A DNA stretch of 64,000 bases from Streptomyces pilosus. Lineage in GTDB: Bacteria; Actinomycetota; Actinomycetes; Streptomycetales; Streptomycetaceae. How positions within the stretch are numbered: the stretch's first letter is position 1; each line of letters begins with the position of its first letter. The stretch lies in the NCBI RefSeq assembly GCF_014649835.1, contig NZ_BMTU01000012.1, positions 164,273 through 228,272 on the forward strand, written 5' to 3'. Positions 33,727 to 41,882 of this stretch are shown here, in pieces. The position numbers and the translations under genes were made by a program. The notes beneath the pieces were generated by a model, which was given only the letters and a program-made list of their open reading frames with translations, was not told where the DNA came from and searched no databases.

Positions 33727-34748
33727 GGACGGACGTCCCAGAGCGTGCCTAGGGCCAGCAGGTCGTCCCGGTACTCGACGCGGTCGGCCCACCCGGCCGG
33801 CCAGGCGTCCGCGCCCAGGTGCGCGCCGGCGAAGGCGCCCGTCAGGCAGGCGATGGAGTCGGAGTCGCCCGAGGTGCAGGCGGCCCGGCGCAGGGCGGTG
33901 AGGGGTTCGTCGACGAAGAGGAGGAAGCAGAGCAGACCGGTCGCGAGGGCCTCCTCGGCGATCCAGCCCTCGCCGGTCGCCAGACAGGGGTCGGTCTCCG
34001 GGGAGACGGTGCGCACGGCCTCGCGGAGGCGGCCGAGGACGTCCAGGCATGCGTCCCAGCCGCGGGCGATGAAGTGCCCGGGGGTGGGGTCCTGGGCGCG
34101 GGTCCACAGGTCGCCGAGCCAGAACTCGTGGTAGCGGGTGCGGTTGTCATAGGCGTACGAGCGCAGCAGGCCGATCAGTCCGGTCGGTTCGGCGCCCTCG
34201 GCGAGCAGCCGCACGGCGTGCGCGGTGAGGTCGGAGGCGGCGAGGGCGGTGGGGTGCCCGTGTGTGAGGGCCGCCTGCAACTGCGCGGCGCCCGCGCGCT
34301 GTTCGTCGGTCAGACCGGGGGCCAGACCTATCGGCGCGACCCGCATGTTCGCGCCGCAGCCCTTGGAGTGGACCTGACTGGCGTCCTGCCAGGGGAGGTC
34401 CTCACGGGACAGCAGGTGGCACGCCTTGAGGCAGGTGCTGCCGGGGGCGCGGTTGTTCTCGGGCGAGCGCCACCACTCCACGAACTCCTCGCGCACCGGT
34501 CGCTGCAGCCGCTCCGGGGTGAGCGGTCCCCGGTCCATGGCCGTGCGCAGTCCATGGCCGAGGGCGAGCGTCATCTGGGTGTCGTCGGTGACGACCGCCG
34601 GCCGCGGCAAGTCCATCTCCCGCCAGGGCCCGCACTTGGCGAGGATCGAGGGGACGTCGTCGAACTCGGTCGGGAGGCCCAGCGCGTCCCCGAGGGCGAG
34701 TCCGGTGAGCGCGCCGGTGGCGGCGCGCTTGGTGACGGTGGTGGTCAT
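33723..34748 (-). CDS. ADP-ribosylglycohydrolase (DraG-like)
   Basis: 341 residues. It opens ATGALTGLALGDALGLPTEF, then VVTDDTQMTLALGHGL (metal-binding Asp cluster), GCGANMRVAPIGL and, near the end, TSGDSDSIACLTGAFAGAHLG (second metal site). These are the DraG/MacroD-unrelated ADP-ribosyl hydrolase signatures; it removes ADP-ribose from Arg or other acceptors. The ATG at 34748 overlaps the NUDIX regulator stop as ATGA, so it belongs to that operon, under the long palindrome at 35470-35510. Confidence 0.9.
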   Translation of the reverse strand: MTTTVTKRAATGALTGLALGDALGLPTEFDDVPSILAKCGPWREMDLPRPAVVTDDTQMTLALGHGLRTAMDRGPLTPERLQRPVREEFVEWWRSPENNRAPGSTCLKACHLLSREDLPWQDASQVHSKGCGANMRVAPIGLAPGLTDEQRAGAAQLQAALTHGHPTALAASDLTAHAVRLLAEGAEPTGLIGLLRSYAYDNRTRYHEFWLGDLWTRAQDPTPGHFIARGWDACLDVLGRLREAVRTVSPETDPCLATGEGWIAEEALATGLLCFLLFVDEPLTALRRAACTSGDSDSIACLTGAFAGAHLGADAWPAGWADRVEYRDDLLALGTLWDVRP

Positions 34749-35464
34749 GCGGGAGGTCCTTCCGGGGTCGGCCGGAGCAGCGGCGGGTGGAGGGCGGCGG
34801 CGGTGCCCGCGCGGTAGAGGGCCGCGGGTTTGCCCCGGCCGCCGGTGAGGCGCGCGGCGCCGGGGACGGCTTCGACGAATCCCGGGGTGGCGAGGACCTT
34901 GCGCCGGAAGTTGGGCCGGTCGAGCTCGGCGCCCCAGACGGTCTCGTAGACCTGCTGGAGCTCGCCGAGGGTGAACTCGGGCGGGCAGAAGGCGGTGGCG
35001 AGCCCGGTGTACTCGAGCTTGGCGCCGACACGACCCCGTGCGTCGGCGAGGATCCGGTCGTGGTCGAAGGCCAGCTGCCGCGCCGCGTCGTACGGTGTCC
35101 AGCGGGCCCGGGCCGCGTCGCTGCCGCCGTGCGCCTCCGGCGCGTCGGGCAGCAGGGCGGCGAAGGCGACGGAGACGACCCGCATCCGGGGGTCGCGGCC
35201 GGGTTCGCTGTAGGTCCGCAGCTGCTCCAGGTGCAACCCGGAGACGTCCGTCAGCCCGGTCTCCTCGCCCAGTTCGCGCCGGGCGGCGCTCTCCGCCGAC
35301 TCGTCCGGCCGGACGAAACCGCCGGGCAGCGCCCACCGCCCGGCGTACGGTTCCTCCCCGCGCTCGACGAGCAGCACGTGCAGTGCGCCCGCGCGCAGGG
35401 TGAACACGGCGAGGTCGGCGGTGACGGCGAAGGGTTCGTAGGCGTACTTGTCGTAGCCGTCCAT
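34745..35464 (-). CDS. nrtR: NrtR-like NUDIX transcriptional regulator
   Basis: 239 residues. The first 130 form a Nudix domain with an intact box (GGFVRPDE ... RRELGEETGL). The C-terminal region (PEFTLGELQQVYETVWG, LDRPNFRRKVLATPGFVEAV) is the winged helix of NrtR-type repressors, which bind DNA unless ADP-ribose or a derivative is present and control NAD metabolism. ATG 35464 lies just inside a 41-bp palindrome, so the protein should repress its own operon. A plain Nudix hydrolase is the alternative, but the C-terminal HTH and operator argue against it. Confidence 0.82.
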   Translation of the reverse strand: MDGYDKYAYEPFAVTADLAVFTLRAGALHVLLVERGEEPYAGRWALPGGFVRPDESAESAARRELGEETGLTDVSGLHLEQLRTYSEPGRDPRMRVVSVAFAALLPDAPEAHGGSDAARARWTPYDAARQLAFDHDRILADARGRVGAKLEYTGLATAFCPPEFTLGELQQVYETVWGAELDRPNFRRKVLATPGFVEAVPGAARLTGGRGKPAALYRAGTAAALHPPLLRPTPEGPPA

Positions 35465-35469
35465 GACCT

Positions 35470-35510
35470 GCACCCCCTTTTATAGTCAGTGCGACTATAA
35501 AAGGGGGTGC
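35470..35510 (-). promoter_or_regulatory. 41-bp palindromic operator for the NrtR-like gene
   Basis: Two 18-bp arms (35470-35487 and 35493-35510) pair perfectly around the 5-base centre AGTGC. The core TTTTATAGTC / GACTATAAAA is AT-rich in a roughly 70% GC genome and resembles the TATAGT..ACTATA core of NrtR sites. It overlaps the ribosome-binding site of the regulator. Confidence 0.8.
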
Positions 35511-35538
35511 GGGTGAGGCACAAGCCCGGCGGGGGCTC

Positions 35539-36654
35539 CTAGAGCTCGACCTCCTGCATCAGCATCCCGACCTCGGTGTTGGACAGCCGGCGCAGCCAGC
35601 CCGACTTCTGGTCGCCCAGGGTGATCGGGCCGAACGCGGTGCGCACCAGCTTGTCGACCGGGAAACCGGCCTCCGCGAGCATGCGGCGCACGATGTGCTT
35701 GCGCCCCTCGTGCAGCGTCACCTCGACGAGGTAGTTCTTGCCGGTCTGCTCCACCACCCGGAAGTGGTCGGCGCGCGCGTAGCCGTCCTCGAGCTGGATG
35801 CCGTCCTTCAGCCGCTTGCCCAGGTCGCGCGGGATCGGGCCGACGATGTGCGCCAGGTAGGTCTTCTTCACGCCGTACCGGGGGTGGGTCAGGCGGTGGG
35901 CCAGCTCCCCGTGGTTGGTGAGCAGGATGACGCCCTCGGTCTCGGTGTCGAGCCGGCCGACGTGGAAGAGGCGCGTCTCGCGGTTGGTGACGTAGTCACC
36001 GAGGCACTGGCGCCCCTCCGGGTCCTCCATGGTCGAGACGACCCCGGCGGGCTTGTTCAGCGAGAAGAACTGGTACGACTGCGTGGCGACGGTCAGGCCG
36101 TCGACCTTGACCTCGTCCTTCTCCGGGTCCACCCGGCGGCCCTGCTCCAGCACGATCTCGCCGTTGATCTCGACCCGCGCCTGCTCGATCAGTTCCTCGC
36201 AGGCGCGCCGGGAGCCGTAGCCCGCGCGCGCGAGCACCTTCTGCAGCCGCTCGCCCTCCTGCTCGGCGCCGGGGAAGGTCTTGGGGAGCTTCACGTCCTT
36301 CCTGCCCGCGTACCGCTCCCGGTTGCGCTCCTCGGCCCGCGCCTCGTACTCGCGGGACGTGGCCGGGACCGAGCGCCCCCGCTGCAGGGGCTTCTTCGGC
36401 CCGCCCTTGGCGCCTCCGCGGGCCGTGGGCCCGCGGCCCGACTTGGGGCCCTCCTGGGTGGCGCCGGGGCCCACGTCGTAGCGCCGCTCCTCCGGGCGCG
36501 GCTTCTTCGGACGACCGCCCTGCCTGTCGTCGCGGTTGTTGCCGGTGCCGCGGTGACCACCGCGGCCACCGCCGCTCCCGCCGCGGCCGCCGCTGTTGCC
36601 ACCACGGCTCCCGCCGTTGTTTCCGCTGCTGTTCCTGCCGCTGCTGCTTCGCAT
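35539..36654 (-). CDS. rluB: 23S rRNA pseudouridine synthase B
   Basis: 371 residues. An S4 RNA-binding domain (ERLQKVLARAGYGSRRACEELIEQARV) leads into the RsuA/RluB catalytic domain with LFHVGRLDTETEGVILLTNHG (catalytic Asp) and VTLHEGRKHIVRRML. The first 130 residues are an Arg/Gly/Asn/Ser-rich disordered extension (SGGGRGGHRG), longer than in most RluB and possibly RNA-binding. ATG 36654 shares a base with the scpB stop (TGATG). Last gene of the parA-scpAB string. Confidence 0.93.
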   Translation of the reverse strand: MRSSSGRNSSGNNGGSRGGNSGGRGGSGGGRGGHRGTGNNRDDRQGGRPKKPRPEERRYDVGPGATQEGPKSGRGPTARGGAKGGPKKPLQRGRSVPATSREYEARAEERNRERYAGRKDVKLPKTFPGAEQEGERLQKVLARAGYGSRRACEELIEQARVEINGEIVLEQGRRVDPEKDEVKVDGLTVATQSYQFFSLNKPAGVVSTMEDPEGRQCLGDYVTNRETRLFHVGRLDTETEGVILLTNHGELAHRLTHPRYGVKKTYLAHIVGPIPRDLGKRLKDGIQLEDGYARADHFRVVEQTGKNYLVEVTLHEGRKHIVRRMLAEAGFPVDKLVRTAFGPITLGDQKSGWLRRLSNTEVGMLMQEVEL

Positions 36655-37304
36655 CAAAGTTCCGTCTTGTCGTCTGCGTCCTCGGAATCCGGGGCGTCCG
36701 GATCGAACGACGGCACGCCTTCCTGGGTCTCGGCCTCGATCGCCTCCGCCTCCGGGAGGAAGGGCGCGAGCTCCGGGAGCTCGTCCAGACCGCGCAGGCC
36801 CATCCGCTCCAGGAAGTAGTGCGTCGTCGTGTACAGGATCGCACCTGTTTCGGGTTCCGTGCCCGCCTCCTCGATCAGCCCGCGCTGCAGGAGGGTGCGC
36901 ATCACGCCGTCGCAGTTGACTCCGCGCACGGCGGAGACGCGGCTGCGGCTGACCGGCTGCCGGTAGGCGACCACCGCGAGGGTCTCCAGGGCGGCCTGCG
37001 TGAGACGGGCCTGCTGGCCGTCCAGGACGAACCGCTCGACGGCCGCGGCGTACTCGGGGCGGGTGTAGAAGCGCCAGCCGCCCGCCACGAGCCGCAGCTC
37101 GAAGCCACGGCCCTGGCGGGTGTACTCGTCGGCCAGCTCGCGCAGCGCGTCCGCGACCTGGCGTGCGGGCCGCTCCAGCGTCTTCGCCAGGTGTTCCTCG
37201 GTCGCGGGCTCGTCCACGACCATGAGGACCGCCTCCAGGGCGGGCCTGAGGTCGAGGTCCGCGACGGCGCGCGGCCCGGCGGGCACGCCGGTGGTCTCGC
37301 TCAT
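36654..37304 (-). CDS. scpB: Condensin subunit ScpB
   Basis: 216 residues with two winged-helix domains (RPALEAVLMVVDEPATEEHLAKTLER, LTQAALETLAVVAYRQPVSRSRVSAVRGVN, cited by LAVVAYRQPVSR). It dimerises and binds the ScpA kleisin in the SMC complex. The C-terminal 40 residues are acidic. Its start overlaps the scpA stop as ATGA; its stop overlaps the rluB start. Confidence 0.95.
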   Translation of the reverse strand: MSETTGVPAGPRAVADLDLRPALEAVLMVVDEPATEEHLAKTLERPARQVADALRELADEYTRQGRGFELRLVAGGWRFYTRPEYAAAVERFVLDGQQARLTQAALETLAVVAYRQPVSRSRVSAVRGVNCDGVMRTLLQRGLIEEAGTEPETGAILYTTTHYFLERMGLRGLDELPELAPFLPEAEAIEAETQEGVPSFDPDAPDSEDADDKTEL

Positions 37305-38527
37305 GTCCTCTTCTCCTCGTCGGGCCGCTCGGGGGGCCGGTCGAACTCGTCGGTGACCGTCGGGGCGGGGCCCCCGTCCCCGCCGGTCCAGCGCACGGTC
37401 AGCTCGCCGAGCGCGGTCTCCTGGTCGAGGGCGACCGCCTTCTCGCGGTACAGCTCCAGCAGGGCGAGGAACCGGGCCACGACGGTCAGGGTGTCGTCCG
37501 TGTCCTCGACGAGCGCCCGGAAGCTCGCCTCGCCCAGTTCCCTGAGCCGTGCGACGACGATCCCCGCCTGCTCCTGCACGCTGACCAGCGGCGCGTGGAT
37601 GTGGTCGACGTACACCTGCGGTGTGGGCCTGGGCTGCATCGCCTTGACGGCGAGCCGGGCGAAGCCCTCGGCACCGATGCTGATGACCACCTCGGGCAGC
37701 AGCTCGGCGTGCTGCGGTTCGAGACCCACGGTACGGGGGTAGCGCCGGCCCTCGTCGTCGAGCCGCCGGTCGAGGATCTCGGCGATCCGCTTGTACGCGC
37801 GGTACTGCAGCAGCCGGGCGAACAGCAGGTCGCGGGCCTCCAGCAGGGCCAGGTCGGCCTCGTCCTCCACCTCGGCGGCGGGCAGCAGCCGGGCCGCCTT
37901 GAGGTCGAGCAGCGTGGCCGCCACGACCAGGAACTCCGTCGTCTCGTCCAGGTCCCAGTCCGGCCCGAGCGCCCGGATGTGCGCCATGAACTCGTCGGTC
38001 ACCTTCGACAGCGCGACCTCGGTGACGTCCAGCTTGTGCTTGGCGATCAGCTGAAGCAGCAGGTCGAACGGCCCCTCGAAGTTCGCCAGCCGGACCTTGA
38101 ACCGCCCGTCCCCCTCGCCCGCGAACGCTTCCTCCCCCGCCGGCGCGGCGGGTCCGGGTGTGTGCGGCGGTGTCGTGGTTGTGTGCGCGGGGAGCGGAGC
38201 TCCGGGATCGGCGAGGGAGTCCCCCGGCTCCGTCTCCGACGCCTCGGTCCGCACGGGCCGCGCGGGCGCCCGGCCGTCGCCCCGCGGGGTGTCCGCCGTG
38301 TCCCGGGCGGGGGTGGCCGCGCGGTCCGGCTCTCCGGGTGCTCCGGCCGGGGGCGCGGTGCGCCCGGGGCTCGTGCCGTCCGGGTCCGGGTCCTCCGGCC
38401 CGGACACCCCGTTCCCCGGCGGAGCGGCATCCGGCACGCCCGCGCCCGGGGCAGCGGCCGGGCCCCGGCCCAGGGCGCGCCGGCGGGGCGGCCGGCCGCC
38501 GGAGGCGGGTGTGTCGTTCGAGGTCAT
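37301..38527 (-). CDS. scpA: Condensin kleisin ScpA
   Basis: 408 residues. The conserved kleisin part begins near residue 140 at FKVRLANFEGPFDLLLQLIAKHKLDV and ends with the C-terminal winged helix TLTVVARFLALLELYREKAVALDQ. It bridges the SMC heads with ScpB for chromosome compaction. The first 140 residues form a Pro/Ala/Gly-rich disordered extension, longer than in many ScpA. Translationally coupled to scpB (ATGA). Confidence 0.93.
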   Translation of the reverse strand: MTSNDTPASGGRPPRRRALGRGPAAAPGAGVPDAAPPGNGVSGPEDPDPDGTSPGRTAPPAGAPGEPDRAATPARDTADTPRGDGRAPARPVRTEASETEPGDSLADPGAPLPAHTTTTPPHTPGPAAPAGEEAFAGEGDGRFKVRLANFEGPFDLLLQLIAKHKLDVTEVALSKVTDEFMAHIRALGPDWDLDETTEFLVVAATLLDLKAARLLPAAEVEDEADLALLEARDLLFARLLQYRAYKRIAEILDRRLDDEGRRYPRTVGLEPQHAELLPEVVISIGAEGFARLAVKAMQPRPTPQVYVDHIHAPLVSVQEQAGIVVARLRELGEASFRALVEDTDDTLTVVARFLALLELYREKAVALDQETALGELTVRWTGGDGGPAPTVTDEFDRPPERPDEEKRT

Positions 38528-38545
38528 GGCCTCCGCAGGCTACCG

Positions 38546-39088
38546 CTACCGCCCGCGGAGACGCCGTACGAGGATGCTGGCGTCCCCACGGCTCTCCAGG
38601 TCGGCGAGGACCACCGCCACCGCCTCGCGGACGATGCGTCCGCGGTCGACGGCGAGGCCGTGCTCGCCGCGCAGGACGAGCCGCGCGTGTTCGAGGTCCA
38701 TCAGCTCCTCGGCGGAGACGTACACGGTGATCTTCTCGTCGTGCCGTTCACGGCCGCTGGGCCGCCGTGCGGCCGCTCTCCCCCGCTTGCGCGGGGCCGC
38801 GCCCTCCTGGGCGGCCTGACTCCGCCCGGAGCCCGCCGCACCGCGGCTGCGGGACTCCCCGGCCCCGTCCTGCTCCGCGTCCGCCGCGACGTGCTCCGCG
38901 CCCTCGCCGCCCTGCGCGGGCACCGACTGCGGCGCGTCCTCCTGCGCGGCCGCCGCGTCGCCCTCCCCCGCGGGAGCGGGAACACGGGCGTCGCCGTTGG
39001 CGCGCCGGGGAGTGGACGCCTGGAGCGCCGTCCCCCCTGTCGTACGGAAGAGTTCGTCGGCCCCCGGCAGACTCACTCGGCGTGACAC
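38546..39088 (-). CDS. Ribbon-helix-helix-like partner of the ParA protein
   Basis: About 180 residues. The N-terminal 115 are disordered (Ala/Gly/Arg/Glu-rich). The end, DEKITVYVSAEELMDLEHARLVLRGEHGLAVDRGRIVREAVAVVLADL (cited by KITVYVSAEELMDLEHARL and DRGRIVREAV), fits a ribbon-helix-helix DNA-binding fold. It overlaps the parA stop and precedes scpA by 18 bp. Start may be GTG 39088 (GGGAGG ten bases upstream) or GTG 39076, which would give a 4-bp GTGA overlap. Type Ib ParA systems use such small RHH proteins as centromere binders; that role is inferred here. Confidence 0.68.
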   Translation of the reverse strand: MSRRVSLPGADELFRTTGGTALQASTPRRANGDARVPAPAGEGDAAAAQEDAPQSVPAQGGEGAEHVAADAEQDGAGESRSRGAAGSGRSQAAQEGAAPRKRGRAAARRPSGRERHDEKITVYVSAEELMDLEHARLVLRGEHGLAVDRGRIVREAVAVVLADLESRGDASILVRRLRGR

Positions 39089-40251
39089 CGGGCGAGCACC
39101 TCCCTGGCGAGCTGGCGGTAGGCGGCGGCACCGACGGAGTTGGACGCGTACGTGGTGATCGGCTCACCGGCGACCGTGGTCTCCGGGAAGCGGACCGTGC
39201 GGCCGATGACCGTGTGGTACACGTGGTCGTCGAACGCCTCGACCACCCGCGCGAGCACCTCACGGCTGTGCACCGTGCGCGAGTCGTACATGGTGGCGAG
39301 GATGCCGTCGAGCTCCAGGTCGGGGTTGAGCCGCTCCTGGACCTTCTCGATGGTCTCGGTCAGCAGCGCCACCCCGCGCAGCGCGAAGAACTCGCACTCC
39401 AGCGGCACGATCACCTTGTGGGCGGCGGTCAGCGCGTTGACCGTGAGCAGGCCGAGCGAGGGCTGGCAGTCGATCACGATGTAGTCGTAGTCGTCCATCA
39501 GCGGCTTCAGCGCGCGCTGCAGCGTCGACTCGCGCGCGACCTCGCTCACCAGCTGCACCTCGGCCGCCGACAGGTCGATGTTGCTGGGCAGCAGGTCCAT
39601 GTTGGGGACCGCGGTCTTCAGCAGCACCTCGTCGGCCGCCATGCCCCGCTCCATGAGCAGGTTGTAGACGGTGAGGTCGAGTTCCATCGGGTTGACGCCG
39701 AGTCCGACCGACAGCGCGCCCTGCGGGTCGAAGTCGACGAGCAGCACCCGGCGTCCGTACTCCGCGAGCGCGGCACCCAGGTTGATGGTCGACGTGGTCT
39801 TCCCGACGCCGCCCTTCTGGTTGCACATCGCGATGATCTTCGCGGGTCCGTGGTCGGTCAGCGGGCCCGGGATCGGGAAGTACGGCAGCGGGCGCCCGGT
39901 CGGGCCGACGCGCTCACGGCGCTGGCGCGCCGCGTCGGGCGCGAGCGTGGCCGCGTACTCCGGATCGGGCTCGTACTCGGCGTCGGGGTCGTAGAAGTGC
40001 CCCTCGGGCAGGTCGTCGTAGTCGGCGAGCTGGTTGTGGGGCGCGCCACTTCCGTCGCCGGCCATGGCGTTCACGTGATGGCCATCCATGCTCTGGTGTG
40101 CTGGGTGAGTCACCCCGGAGGTCCGGTGACTCCGGTGGGCTGCGAAGGTGCGCACAGCGACGGAGCCGACAGCAGCGAATCCCGCGGGCTCCTGGTCCGG
40201 CGCAGGCATTCCTGGTTGACCACCCCCGGGAGTAAATGTCGACTCATTCAC
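39073..40251 (-). CDS. ParA-family ATPase
   Basis: 392 residues. The deviant Walker A KGGVGKTT is at 146-153, followed by LLVDFDPQGALSVGLG (switch and Walker B) and VIDCQPSLGLLTVNAL. The first 135 residues are a disordered, acidic extension (LPEGHFYDPDAEYEPDPEY). It is not the oriC-proximal parA: no parB lies here. AAGGAGG 11 bases upstream of GTG 40251 supports the start. The gene heads an overlapping string with an RHH protein, scpA, scpB and rluB, suggesting a role in chromosome organisation. Confidence 0.9.
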   Translation of the reverse strand: MNESTFTPGGGQPGMPAPDQEPAGFAAVGSVAVRTFAAHRSHRTSGVTHPAHQSMDGHHVNAMAGDGSGAPHNQLADYDDLPEGHFYDPDAEYEPDPEYAATLAPDAARQRRERVGPTGRPLPYFPIPGPLTDHGPAKIIAMCNQKGGVGKTTSTINLGAALAEYGRRVLLVDFDPQGALSVGLGVNPMELDLTVYNLLMERGMAADEVLLKTAVPNMDLLPSNIDLSAAEVQLVSEVARESTLQRALKPLMDDYDYIVIDCQPSLGLLTVNALTAAHKVIVPLECEFFALRGVALLTETIEKVQERLNPDLELDGILATMYDSRTVHSREVLARVVEAFDDHVYHTVIGRTVRFPETTVAGEPITTYASNSVGAAAYRQLAREVLARCHAE

Positions 40252-40621
40252 AAGTCGTCTTACCTCCTTGGTGACCAGGAAACTTCTAGACAGGTCAGCG
40301 TGGCACCATGCCGACGACTGGCGACTCTATGGCGTGTCGGCCGTCCGCAGCAACACAATCCGCCGGACCCGGCCCGATGTGTCGGCAATGAAACATCCCT
40401 CTGTCAAGGGCGTACGGCCGTCGTACGGCAGGTTTCACGGGTGTGCGAATCGGTAGAAGGGTTACGTTCGAGGCGAGTTGTACAGGAATCAGGAAGTGAC
40501 CATACACACATCCGGCCGGACCTCGTGGGACAAGGTCCGGCCGGGCGCGTGGCGTTGACGACCCGAGTTGACGTGTCGCCTTTGCTGATCGGTGACTTGG
40601 TCGACTTACCGTCCTGGCGGC
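40252..40621. other. Intergenic region between ald and parA
   Basis: 370 bp. On the minus strand it holds the ald terminator at 40512-40544, and TTGACA (complement at 40402-40407) could be a -35 for the parA operon, though no good -10 follows. I found no 16-bp parS (TGTTTCACGTGAAACA) here. Confidence 0.5.
40512..40544 (-). terminator. Terminator after ald
   Basis: A 12-bp perfect stem (40512-40523 with 40533-40544) and a 9-base loop, about 80 bp past the ald stop. Confidence 0.75.
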
Positions 40622-41746
40622 TCAGCCGAGCAGCGAGGCCGGGTCGACGTGCTCGAGGCCGTGCGCCTCGGCGACCTCCCGGTAAACGACCTTGCCGTCA
40701 TGCGTGTTGAGGCCCTTGGCGAGCGCGGGGTCGCGGCGCAGCGCGTCCGCCCAGCCGCGGTTGGCGAGTTCGACGATGTACGGCAGCGTGGCGTTGGTCA
40801 GCGCGTACGTCGAGGTGTTGGGCACGGCGCCGGGCATGTTGGCGACGCAGTAGAAGACCGACTCGTGGACCTTGAAGGTCGGCTCGGCGTGCGTGGTCGG
40901 GTGGGAGTCCTCGAAGCAGCCGCCCTGGTCGATCGCGATGTCGACAAGGACACTTCCCGCCTTCATCCGCGAGACCAGCTCGTTGGTGACCAGCTTCGGG
41001 GCCTTGGCGCCGGGGACCAGCACCGCGCCGATCACCAGGTCGGCCTCCAGGCAGGCCTTCTCCAGCTCGAAGGCGTTGGAGACGACGGTCTGGATCTTCG
41101 TGCCGAAGACCTTGTCGGCCTCCTTGAGCTTGTTGATGTCCTTGTCGAGCAGGGTCACGTGGAAGCCCATGCCGATGGCGATCTGCGCGGCGTTCCAGCC
41201 GGAGACGCCGCCGCCGATGACCACGGCGCGGCCGGCCAGGACGCCGGGGACACCACCGGGGAGCACACCCCGGCCGCCGTGGGCGCGCATCAGGTGGTAG
41301 GCGCCGACCTGGGTGGAGAGCCGGCCCGCGACCTCGGACATCGGGGCGAGCAGCGGCAGCGCGCGGTTGGGCAGCTCGACGGTCTCGTAGGCGATGGCGG
41401 TGGTGCCGGACTCCAGCAGGGCGTCCGTGCACTCCTTGGACGCGGCCAGGTGCAGGTAGGTGAAGAGGGTCTGGTCCTTGCGCAGGCGGTGGTACTCCTC
41501 CGCGACGGGTTCCTTGACCTTCAGCAGCAGGTCGGCGGCGGCCCAGACCTCGTCGGCGGTGTCCAGGATCTGCCCGCCCGCGGCGATGTACTCGCCGTCC
41601 GGGATGGAGGAGCCGACGCCTGCGCCGCGCTCGATGACGACCTGGTGACCATGGCGCACGAGCTCGTGCACGCCGGCGGGGGTGATGGCCACCCGGAACT
41701 CGTTGTTCTTGACCTCGCGGGGGATGCCGACCTTCACGTGGATCAC
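40622..41746 (-). CDS. ald: Alanine dehydrogenase
   Basis: 374 residues. VGIPREVKNNEFRVAITPAGVHELV, then LFTYLHLAAS (catalytic His), RAVVIGGGVSGWNAAQIAIGMGFHVTLLD (NAD-binding Rossmann, cited by VIGGGVSGWNAAQ) and DQGGCFEDSHPTTH identify L-alanine dehydrogenase (alanine + NAD to pyruvate + ammonia). Starts at GTG 41746 or GTG 41737 are both possible; the latter gives the usual 371 residues. A promoter with TAGACA and TAAACT, 16 bp apart (41869-41864 and 41847-41842 on the minus strand), and a hairpin-rich leader of about 90 nt precede it. Confidence 0.93.
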   Translation of the reverse strand: MIHVKVGIPREVKNNEFRVAITPAGVHELVRHGHQVVIERGAGVGSSIPDGEYIAAGGQILDTADEVWAAADLLLKVKEPVAEEYHRLRKDQTLFTYLHLAASKECTDALLESGTTAIAYETVELPNRALPLLAPMSEVAGRLSTQVGAYHLMRAHGGRGVLPGGVPGVLAGRAVVIGGGVSGWNAAQIAIGMGFHVTLLDKDINKLKEADKVFGTKIQTVVSNAFELEKACLEADLVIGAVLVPGAKAPKLVTNELVSRMKAGSVLVDIAIDQGGCFEDSHPTTHAEPTFKVHESVFYCVANMPGAVPNTSTYALTNATLPYIVELANRGWADALRRDPALAKGLNTHDGKVVYREVAEAHGLEHVDPASLLG

Positions 41747-41841
41747 GGTCCTTGGCTCAGAGGGTATGGGGGTATCACTACACATACCCGGGCACACACG
41801 GGCACACCGGGAGAGACCGCAGAAGATGGCGCGGCAGAGCC

Positions 41842-41869
41842 AGTTTAATGAAGGCGTTCCCGCTGTCTA
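41842..41869 (-). promoter_or_regulatory. Candidate ald promoter
   Basis: On the minus strand TAGACA (-35) and TAAACT (-10) are separated by 16 bp, a good match to a housekeeping promoter. It lies just past the stop of the TPR gene. The predicted leader contains GGGTATG paired with CATACCC. Confidence 0.5.
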
Positions 41870-41882
41870 GCCTTTCAATGCT

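Noticed and set aside
40252..40621. Search for parS or a plasmid-type centromere beside parA
   Set aside because: No match to TGTTTCACGTGAAACA was seen; TTTCACGGG near 40432 is too weak.
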